Positions 38,274-43,247 of a DNA stretch of 43,247 nt are shown in pieces; within the stretch, counting starts at the first letter, position 1, and every line of letters begins with the position of its first letter. The stretch spans positions 187,351 to 230,597 of the forward strand of contig NZ_QFWV02000004.1 in assembly GCF_003149475.2 (NCBI RefSeq). Reading direction: 5' to 3'. The stretch comes from Oceaniradius stylonematis. Lineage in GTDB: Bacteria; Pseudomonadota; Alphaproteobacteria; Rhizobiales; Rhizobiaceae. Below the pieces are notes generated by a model, which was not told the DNA's origin, did not search any database, and saw nothing but the letters and a program-made list of their open reading frames with translations. Made by a program: the position numbers and the translations under genes.

Positions 38274-38300
38274 GGGCCAAGACCCACTTGATCTTGGTCC
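38274..38300. other. Hairpin between the L,D-transpeptidase pair and the tRNA locus
   Basis: GGGCCAAGA and TCTTGGTCC form a 9-bp stem (one G-U in RNA) with a 9-base loop, 87 bp after the transpeptidase stop. There is no T-run. It may end the transpeptidase transcript or be part of tRNA-locus structure; no gene is seen in 38188-38366. Confidence 0.35.
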
Positions 38301-38366
38301 GGCGCGCCGCTAAAGCGCTCGTCGGCGGACGGAACCGGTGATGCGCCGCGTCCCGTCCGCCCCGGC

Positions 38367-38444
38367 GCCGCTGTAGCTCAGTTGGTAGAGCACGTCATTC
38401 GTAATTAGCGGGTCCGCTAGAGAATGACGTTCGAAGCCAGCGGG
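38367..38444 (+). pseudogene. Broken tRNA-Thr(CGU), disrupted in the anticodon arm
   Basis: The first 39 bases match the intact tRNA-Thr at 38502 at 36 positions, covering acceptor strand, D-arm, 5' anticodon stem and loop with CGT. From base 40 the sequence diverges: TAGCGGGTC, a 15-base stretch, then TTCGAAG and CAGCGGG. Traces of the variable loop (GGGTC), T-loop (TTCGA) and acceptor (6 of 7 pairs) remain, but the anticodon 3' stem and T-stem are lost. It cannot fold as a tRNA. The break at the anticodon loop is a common integrase crossover place. Confidence 0.75.
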
Positions 38445-38465
38445 TTGGCGGGGACATGAGGAATA

Positions 38466-38483
38466 TAGTAGGGCGATAGTAGG
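38466..38483 (+). repeat. TAGTAGG repeats, left pair (candidate integrase arm sites)
   Basis: TAGTAGGG at 38466-38473 and TAGTAGG at 38477-38483 lie just upstream of the intact tRNA-Thr. The same motif recurs inverted downstream at 38643-38660. Tyrosine integrases bind short repeated arm-type sites near att cores; assignment is by pattern only. Confidence 0.45.
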
Positions 38484-38501
38484 TCGCCCTGCGTTTGGCA
38501 G

Positions 38502-38577
38502 GCCGCTTTAGCTCAGCTGGTAGAGCACATCATTCGTAATGATGGGGTCAGGTGTTCGAGTCACCTAAGCGGCACCA
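38502..38577 (+). tRNA. tRNA-Thr (anticodon CGT)
   Basis: Complete 76-base cloverleaf. Acceptor GCCGCTT pairs with AAGCGGC, D-arm GCTC/GAGC, anticodon stem CATCA/TGATG with loop TTCGTAA (anticodon CGT, reading ACG), variable GGGTC, T-stem AGGTG/CACCT with loop TTCGAGT. The 3' CCA is encoded. It lies 57 bp after a broken tRNA-Thr of the same specificity and is probably the copy that keeps ACG decoding intact. Confidence 0.95.
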
Positions 38578-38642
38578 GCCAACTCTCTGATTTTCAACCT
38601 GAAATCCGAGCAGGAGGCGATTTCACGCCTGCTGATTTTCTG

Positions 38643-38660
38643 CCCTACTAGACCCTACTA
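38643..38660 (-). repeat. TAGTAGG repeats, right pair (candidate integrase arm sites)
   Basis: CCCTACTA at 38643-38650 and 38653-38660 are inverted copies of the TAGTAGG motif at 38466-38483. The last copy includes the stop codon of the XRE gene. Together the four copies flank the intact tRNA-Thr. Confidence 0.45.
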
Positions 38661-38912
38661 ATTCGGTATGGCGTCGAGCGCGGCAAGAAGATGGTCAAAG
38701 ACCGCTGTTGGATTCTCGTCCATCGCCTTCGCTAACGCCACGAACTCGACAACATCCAAACGCCGCTCCCCGCCTTCGACTTTGGCGATATAGGATTGCG
38801 GTTTTCCGAGCCTGTCAGCCACGTCCTGTTGCGTCATGCCGCTTCGCTTTCGCGTATCAATCAGGGTGCGGAGCAGGGCTGTATATTCAGGCGTATGCAG
38901 GCTTTTGGTCAT
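38658..38912 (-). CDS. XRE-family transcriptional regulator
   Basis: An 84-residue helix-turn-helix protein. The HTH reads MTQQDVADRLGKPQSYIAKVEGGERRLD, shown here in two parts: MTQQDVADRLGKPQ and SYIAKVEGGERRLD. It is a Cro/C1-type DNA-binding regulator. ATG 38912 (MTKSLHTPE) is preferred, with GGAAG just upstream; ATG 38939 is possible. A 17-bp palindrome (38957-38973) lies 45 bp upstream, between it and the divergent membrane-protein gene, and is its likely operator. It is probably the regulator of the integrative element. Confidence 0.85.
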   Translation of the reverse strand: MTKSLHTPEYTALLRTLIDTRKRSGMTQQDVADRLGKPQSYIAKVEGGERRLDVVEFVALAKAMDENPTAVFDHLLAALDAIPN

Positions 38913-38940
38913 GGCTTCCAGTTCCGGAAGCCGGATCAAT

Positions 38941-38973
38941 AATCCCAGTTTCGGATTATCCCATTTTGGGATA
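38941..38973. promoter_or_regulatory. Double palindrome, likely operator of the XRE regulator
   Basis: TATCCCA-TTT-TGGGATA is a perfect inverted repeat at 38957-38973. A second, shorter dyad AATCC-N7-GGATT lies at 38941-38957, touching the first. Both sit in the divergent promoter region of the XRE gene and a small membrane protein. The outline TATCC-N7-GGATA resembles operators of HipB-like XRE regulators. Confidence 0.65.
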
Positions 38974-39004
38974 TAGTGGTTCTGCTGAACGGGAGCAGGC
39001 CACC

Positions 39005-39334
39005 TTGGAAAGCTACAATTTCTGGCAGGACTTGTTCGACACCTATCAGTCGCTGTCGGACTGGATGAAGACGCTGTGGCTGATCGTGCCTCCGGCCTTC
39101 GCGCTGGGGGCGCTTTGGATAGGTCTCGATTACCGGCTCAAGAGCCGGTCTGCAGCGCCGACTGGGGACGGAACGCTCGCCTATACGGTATTCGCCGACC
39201 AGACCGGCATCTGGCGAATCCATGCACATCAGGGCGCGGAGGCGGTCGCCGATGAGCGGCCCGAGGCAACCGTGCTGCCCCTGCCGGGCATACACCCCCA
39301 CACCCTGCCCAAAAAGCCCTCCTCGGACATCTGA
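39005..39334 (+). CDS. Small membrane protein, divergent from the XRE regulator
   Basis: A 109-residue protein of unknown function. The N-terminus is amphipathic (ESYNFWQDLFDTYQSLSDWM), followed by one membrane helix (TLWLIVPPAFALGALWIGL, ~22-40) and a soluble tail of ~65 residues. The start is TTG 39005, with GGGAG about 10 bases upstream; the longer open frame from 38708 runs antisense through the XRE gene and is not used. It sits under the XRE operator and ends at a strong terminator. It may be element cargo or an immunity-type function; nothing in the sequence decides this. Confidence 0.6.
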   Translation: MESYNFWQDLFDTYQSLSDWMKTLWLIVPPAFALGALWIGLDYRLKSRSAAPTGDGTLAYTVFADQTGIWRIHAHQGAEAVADERPEATVLPLPGIHPHTLPKKPSSDI

Positions 39335-39355
39335 GGCGGCTCTGAGGGCACACTA

Positions 39356-39388
39356 AAAGCCCGGCAAGCGCCATGCCTGCCGGGCTTT
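39356..39388. terminator. Bidirectional terminator between the membrane protein and the primase gene
   Basis: AAAGCCCGGCA and TGCCGGGCTTT form an 11-bp stem with an 11-base loop, with A/T-runs on both sides. It lies 21 bp after the plus-strand gene and 102 bp from the stop of the convergent primase gene. Confidence 0.88.
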
Positions 39389-39490
39389 GTGGTTTTGAGG
39401 GGTTAGGCGGGTTTGCAGCGGTAGCGCGCGGTTGGCGCAAACCCGTAATACCCTGTCAAACCCGGTTATGCTTTCCGGTTCCCGCCATCC

Positions 39491-41905
39491 TCAGAACGGC
39501 GATGGCTCGATGTCCCTTCCGGCCCGCGCTGAGGCGGTGACATCTCGGACACGATAGGTCTTCACGCCCGAGCCATCGGATTCGGACAGCAGCACCAGAC
39601 CGCCGACAATGCGGTCAACATGTTTGGCCAGAAACCGCCCGACGCTGCGCGCGTTGAAGTGCTGATAACGGGTGGTCGCGATCAGCTCCGCGACAAGGTC
39701 CTGTGCCGGTCCCTTGCCCTGCTTGTCCGCCATCGTCGCCAGTTCTGCGAGGGTCACGGGGCGATCCTGCAAGGCTGACCGCCAGAGGCGAAGCAGATCG
39801 AGCAGCACCGCCTTCGCCGGGTCGTCGGCAAGAATGCGCTCACGGGTATCAGCGGGATCGTCTTGCCCGAGCCACAGAAGGGCTTCGCGCACAAGGTTCC
39901 AGGCTTCGAACGAACCGATTGTGTCGCGTGGCATCGGTCGTCCTGCCTCGATATAGGCGCGCAACACGGTCAGCCCTGCCATGACCAGTTCGGGGCGGTT
40001 GGCGCGCGCCTCGACACGGGGATCAAAGCTGAACTGGCGCTGGTCCGGTCGTTCCATGCCGGGATCCATCCGGCAGATCAGCGCGCGCCGCGTGACGTCG
40101 CCGGAGAGGGTCAGATTGTTCCCGGTCGCCATGACGAGGCAGCGTGTGGGCAGCGTCCGCATTTCGGATTTGCCAAGAATGCGCGGGCGCACCCGTTCTT
40201 GCGTCAGCATGGAGCACAGGAAGTCGCCCTGAATGGGCCGGTCGCAATTGTCGATGATGATGACCTGATCGCCTGCCATGAGTACCGAGGACAGCCGCTT
40301 TTGATCCTCTTCTCCATTATAGCCCTGCGACAGCATCGCCGGCTTGTGCCCCGTGGCGATCACACCGATTGTCTCGGCGAGCAGCGATTTGCCCGTTCCC
40401 GCAGTCGGCGCATCGATGGCGAACAGCGGGGCGGCCGGAAACATCGGTCTGACCAGCGCCGTCAGCACTGCGACGAGCGTTACGCTTCTGTCCGCCTCGC
40501 TGGCAAAGCAGAAATCGCGAAACGGCTTGGCGAGAATGGCGATGGCCTTTTCCGCGTCGGCCCTGGTCGGTGCTTCAGGGACCGCCGGAAATACCACATT
40601 CCCCGGATCGTAGAGCAGAGCGGTAGCCCGGTCGTATCCCGGCTCCTGCAGCACCGTGCCGTCCGCCCGGAGCGTCGGGCTCTGGATCACGCCCTGAAGG
40701 AACGGAACCCGCCAATCGCCTACACGGGCCAGATAGGCCACAGGCGCTTGTGCGGGCGGATCAACGCGCCGGACCGTGTCGTCTTTCTCCTTGAGCCATT
40801 TCGATGTGAGCGCGAGTTGCTCGCGGAGCCATGCCGCCACAACCGGTTGCAGGATAAGAGCGCCGCTGTCGCGGCCCACGCCATCTTCCTGGGCGCTGAC
40901 GGTCAGCCGAACAGGACGAACAAGGCTGTCATAGCGCTGGTAGATCGGCACGCCCGCAGCAAGCAGAGCCGTTTCCGCCGCGTCGACCGCTTGCGGCAGG
41001 AAGCCGGGACGGACGAGGATCGCAGCGCCCTCCTCGCCCGGTCCGTCGCCGGAGACGCCAAGCCATCCCCGGAGGGTGTCGGCCATCGGCTCGATACCGA
41101 GATGCTCGCAGAGCGCCGGTATGCCCCACACGTCCTCGCCCGCATCGAAGCGTTCACGCGCCGCAGCGGCCTTGCCGCTGCGCTTGGCCGCTTCCTCGTC
41201 GCCAGCCAGCGTTGCGACATGCTCGACCCAGCGGTCAACGTCATCGTCACCCCAACCTGCACGCACGAGAACGCCAGTCAGGGCGAGACAGATATTGTCG
41301 CGGTTGCCCCGTGTCGCCGGATACTTGGACAGCACCACAGCGAGGGCAGCCGTTACCCCCGCCCGCCGCGATATATCCTCGGGGTCTGCGTCAGGTACGC
41401 CGCGCGGGTCATCGTGCCAGCGCACAGTTTCGCCGTTCGGGTGCACCGAGGGCGGAACCATGGTCTGCAATCCATCGCCGCGAAGCTCCAGCACCACAGA
41501 CCGCTCCGCCTCGAACAGGTGGGCAGCGCTGGACGGGATCTTAAATTGCCGGTTCTTCGGCAGCTTGCACCGGGCGAGGCGATGGCTCCGGGGGGATGTC
41601 GCCCGACCGAAGCTGGGCAAATCCGGCAAGACCGCGTCCGCGATCCGGGCCGCTTCCGGCCAGTCGAAGTCGAGATCGACCAGCCCGCCCGACCTGTCGC
41701 CCAGCGCAATGCCCACATTATTGGTCGCGCCGAACTTGCGTGACAGTTCTTCGTCGGACAGGCGGGGCAGATCGCCCCACCTGCCCTTCGGCGCTTTCTT
41801 GCGCTCGGGGAGCACGAGCGGCTCCCAGCCGAGCCGGTTATAAAAGACCGCCGCGCCGGAGGGCGAGGCGAACTGCTGTTCCGCGGTGAGGCTGAAATCA
41901 GTCAT
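39491..41905 (-). CDS. Primase-helicase of an integrative element (prim-pol plus P-loop ATPase)
   Basis: An 804-residue replication protein. The N-terminal ~180 residues resemble the bifunctional primase/polymerase fold, with the acidic DLDFDWPEA near residue 80 and the His-containing PRSHRLARC. The middle is poorly characterised. The C-terminal half is a P-loop ATPase with Walker A APTAGTGKS near residue 500 and VIIIDNCD near 548, followed by ATGNNLTLSGD and TRRALICRMD, typical of element helicases. Such proteins start replication of plasmids, phage satellites and islands. ATG 41905 (MTDFSLTAE) has GGAGG 9 bases upstream. It overlaps the alpA-like gene by 8 bp. Confidence 0.85.
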   Translation of the reverse strand: MTDFSLTAEQQFASPSGAAVFYNRLGWEPLVLPERKKAPKGRWGDLPRLSDEELSRKFGATNNVGIALGDRSGGLVDLDFDWPEAARIADAVLPDLPSFGRATSPRSHRLARCKLPKNRQFKIPSSAAHLFEAERSVVLELRGDGLQTMVPPSVHPNGETVRWHDDPRGVPDADPEDISRRAGVTAALAVVLSKYPATRGNRDNICLALTGVLVRAGWGDDDVDRWVEHVATLAGDEEAAKRSGKAAAARERFDAGEDVWGIPALCEHLGIEPMADTLRGWLGVSGDGPGEEGAAILVRPGFLPQAVDAAETALLAAGVPIYQRYDSLVRPVRLTVSAQEDGVGRDSGALILQPVVAAWLREQLALTSKWLKEKDDTVRRVDPPAQAPVAYLARVGDWRVPFLQGVIQSPTLRADGTVLQEPGYDRATALLYDPGNVVFPAVPEAPTRADAEKAIAILAKPFRDFCFASEADRSVTLVAVLTALVRPMFPAAPLFAIDAPTAGTGKSLLAETIGVIATGHKPAMLSQGYNGEEDQKRLSSVLMAGDQVIIIDNCDRPIQGDFLCSMLTQERVRPRILGKSEMRTLPTRCLVMATGNNLTLSGDVTRRALICRMDPGMERPDQRQFSFDPRVEARANRPELVMAGLTVLRAYIEAGRPMPRDTIGSFEAWNLVREALLWLGQDDPADTRERILADDPAKAVLLDLLRLWRSALQDRPVTLAELATMADKQGKGPAQDLVAELIATTRYQHFNARSVGRFLAKHVDRIVGGLVLLSESDGSGVKTYRVRDVTASARAGRDIEPSPF

Positions 41906-42182
41906 GGCTACCAGCCTCCGGATCACAGACATTCCGCTCGACGTAGAGCAAAATGTCCGACCAGCGGTAGCGGATTGCGCCGCCCTTTTCCGAGGTCCCG
42001 AAGCGGATGTATTTGGGTCCCCAGCCGTAAACCCGTCCCTTGCACAGCCACGACTCGCTCATGGTGGTGAGGGTCGCGACCTGACCGGTCGTCAGGAGCC
42101 GGTCGGGGTGGCGGGGTTGCGCCTGGATTGCGGGAGTGAACGCGCCATCGGCACGGGCGCGAGACATAGTTGCGGTTTGCAT
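41898..42182 (-). CDS. AlpA-like helix-turn-helix regulator / excisionase-type protein
   Basis: A 94-residue protein. The C-terminal half has the AlpA/MerR-like winged HTH pattern: LLTTGQVATLTTMSESWL, then YIRFG and IRYRWSDILLYVE. Such proteins control integrase or excision in satellites and islands. The start is uncertain: ATG 42182, ATG 42167 or GTG 42215. I prefer 42182 since two palindromes lie just upstream. It overlaps the primase-helicase by 8 bp and is probably co-transcribed with it. Confidence 0.72.
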   Translation of the reverse strand: MQTATMSRARADGAFTPAIQAQPRHPDRLLTTGQVATLTTMSESWLCKGRVYGWGPKYIRFGTSEKGGAIRYRWSDILLYVERNVCDPEAGSHD

Positions 42183-42203
42183 AGCTGAAGCTTTCGAGGT
42201 CGA

Positions 42204-42235
42204 GCGTGCGAGCACGCATTGGTTTGAGCCAATGC
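42204..42235. promoter_or_regulatory. Two adjacent palindromes upstream of the AlpA-like gene
   Basis: GCGTGC-GA-GCACGC at 42204-42217 and GCATTGG-TTTGAG-CCAATGC at 42216-42235 are perfect inverted repeats, side by side. They lie 22-53 bp upstream of the chosen start. They may be operators for the AlpA-like protein or an RNA hairpin. The rest of 42236-42467 has no gene; a further dyad AGATGC-N8-GCATCT is at 42333-42352. Confidence 0.45.
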
Positions 42236-42467
42236 CTGAAATCTCGGCGATCTTTCTCGACCTCGGTCGGGAGTTTCACCCGCAAACGGGGGCCATACTA
42301 TAGGTCACCCACCGCAACCGGACGCATCCGGCAGATGCTTGTCAGGGCATCTACATTCATCATGACAGATAAGTTCGGGCGTCTCAATCTGAAGGAGCGT
42401 TCCGCGAAAGCCAGTCCAACGATTGGCTCTTAAGCGCTTGATCTCTGTGCGCGATGTGCCGCCTCGA

Positions 42468-42974
42468 TCAGTAGCGCGTAGAAACACCCCATTCCTCTAG
42501 TTCCGCCAATATGCGCCCCACGGCTTCTTCTTCCAGCGCTGCGGTGATGGGGTCAGGCTCCATCGGGCGCGTCTGGGCGGACAGGCGGTAGCGCTGAGAG
42601 AGAAACCGCGCAACGGCGCGAAGCTCTGCAGGTGTGGAGCAGCCCACGACCTTACGCGCCGCCGCTTCGGCCAGTTGCGCAATCGGACGGGCTGAGGCCG
42701 CAGTAGCCGTTCGGCTGGATGGTATCGCCGCAAGTTCGGCCTCGCAGATGTCCCGCTGCCGCTCCCGAACCATGTAGCGGACCGCCTGTTTAATCTGCCG
42801 CTCGCGTTCCGTGACCGGCCCGACAAGCGCTCTCATGGCCGTGCCCAGCCGTTCCTGCTGACGGCCTTCGGTCTCGGGCGTCGTGTGCGCTTCGATGATC
42901 GCCAGAAGAACGCGTTCCAGCACGCTTGATCCATCCCCGAACGGCGCGAGAAAAGTGGAGTCACTGCCTGACAT
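42468..42974 (-). CDS. Hypothetical protein of the integrative element
   Basis: A 168-residue protein I do not recognise, mainly helical and charged, without membrane segments. It lies between the integrase and the AlpA-like gene, overlapping the integrase end by 14 bp. The overlap and common strand indicate co-expression with the integrase. It could be an accessory recombination or partner protein. Confidence 0.65.
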   Translation of the reverse strand: MSGSDSTFLAPFGDGSSVLERVLLAIIEAHTTPETEGRQQERLGTAMRALVGPVTERERQIKQAVRYMVRERQRDICEAELAAIPSSRTATAASARPIAQLAEAAARKVVGCSTPAELRAVARFLSQRYRLSAQTRPMEPDPITAALEEEAVGRILAELEEWGVSTRY

Positions 42975-43247
42975 TGGCCAGCTCCAGTATCCGGGCCGCG
43001 ACCTGTTCCACCGGCCCGCGCAAGCGCTCGGCGTTCACGACGATATAGCCGCCCGTTACGTCGCCATTGGCGCGGTGGTTCAGCAGGCGCTTGAGCGCGT
43101 AATAGGGAACGTCGAGGCTTTCGGCGATGGTGATGAAGGTGCGCCGCAGATCGTGAAGCGTGAAGGTCACGCCCGATCCGGCGCTGACGCGGAGCAGGAA
43201 TTTCTTAGTCTCCTTCAAATGCCCGTCCCGCCCTGGACCGGGAAACA
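42961..43247 (-). CDS. Tyrosine-type integrase, C-terminal part (continues beyond window)
   Basis: The visible ~94 residues are the catalytic end of a phage-type integrase that recombines the element into and out of the chromosome. The frame is open to the window edge (FPGPGRDGHLKETKKF), so the true start lies outside; TTG 43218 is internal. HDLRRTF carries the catalytic Arg (preceded by the box II His). LLNHR is the downstream His/Arg region and the nucleophile Tyr is in GGYIVV. It is the first gene of int-orf168-alpA-primase. The match is to island/P4-type integrases. Confidence 0.9.
   Translation of the reverse strand, partial: FPGPGRDGHLKETKKFLLRVSAGSGVTFTLHDLRRTFITIAESLDVPYYALKRLLNHRANGDVTGGYIVVNAERLRGPVEQVAARILELANVRQ

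Noticed and set aside
38367-38444. A functional tRNA with an intron in the anticodon loop
   Set aside because: The stem CGTCA/TGACG could be closed across the insert, but the T-arm is reduced to a few bases and the first acceptor pair is lost, so removing the insert does not give a tRNA.
39863-41743. 626-codon plus-strand frame opposite the primase gene
   Set aside because: It is antisense to a frame with Walker motifs and prim-pol residues, and its composition is that of a shadow frame.

Overview
The window reads as chromosome from an alphaproteobacterium of the Hyphomicrobiales (Rhizobiales) type. The evidence is high GC content, a class I (archaeal-type) lysyl-tRNA synthetase, the cell-cycle regulator GcrA with a cluster of CcrM (GANTC) sites at its promoter, a SAM-II riboswitch in front of metZ, the run argD-argF-hslO, and the run phoR-pstSCAB-phoU-phoB. 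I cannot name the genus. A BacNav-type sodium channel gene would fit a saline habitat, but that is inference.

Layout. 1-1.7 kb: the 3' part of a fadJ/fadB-type beta-oxidation gene, then a bidirectional terminator and a convergent RhlE-like RNA helicase. 3.6-9.3 kb: a cold-shock protein, a small membrane protein, an S24/LexA-like regulator, lysK, a TerB-like protein, a fatty acid hydroxylase/sterol desaturase family protein and an orphan periplasmic binding protein. 9.4-12.2 kb: a membrane family 2 glycosyltransferase and a voltage-gated sodium channel. 12.2-15.9 kb: dCTP deaminase, SAM-II-controlled metZ, a CDP-alcohol phosphatidyltransferase and apaG. 15.9-20.8 kb: an RND efflux pair (adaptor then pump). 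20.9-24.1 kb: argD-argF-hslO. Then comes gcrA, divergent from argD.

25.1-33.0 kb is a complete phosphate module on the minus strand: phoR, a triple-repeat Pho box, pstS, pstC, pstA, pstB, phoU, phoB. PstSCAB imports phosphate, PhoU couples the transporter to PhoR, and PhoR/PhoB act on the Pho box. A divergent ppk2 (polyphosphate kinase) starts next to phoR, putting phosphate storage beside phosphate sensing. 34-38.2 kb holds an unknown single-span membrane protein, a nitronate monooxygenase-like enzyme, a small secreted protein and two overlapping L,D-transpeptidases.

From about 38.4 kb to the right edge lies an integrative element. A wrecked tRNA-Thr(CGU) is broken in the anticodon arm, and an intact tRNA-Thr(CGU) follows about 60 bp later. 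Four TAGTAGG-type repeats flank the intact tRNA in opposite orientations. The element then carries an XRE regulator with a palindromic operator, a divergent small membrane protein, a terminator, a primase/helicase, an AlpA-like regulator, an unknown 168-residue protein and the C-terminal end of a tyrosine integrase. It has no structural phage genes in view and looks like a minimal integrate-and-replicate element or phage satellite. Its right end lies outside the window.
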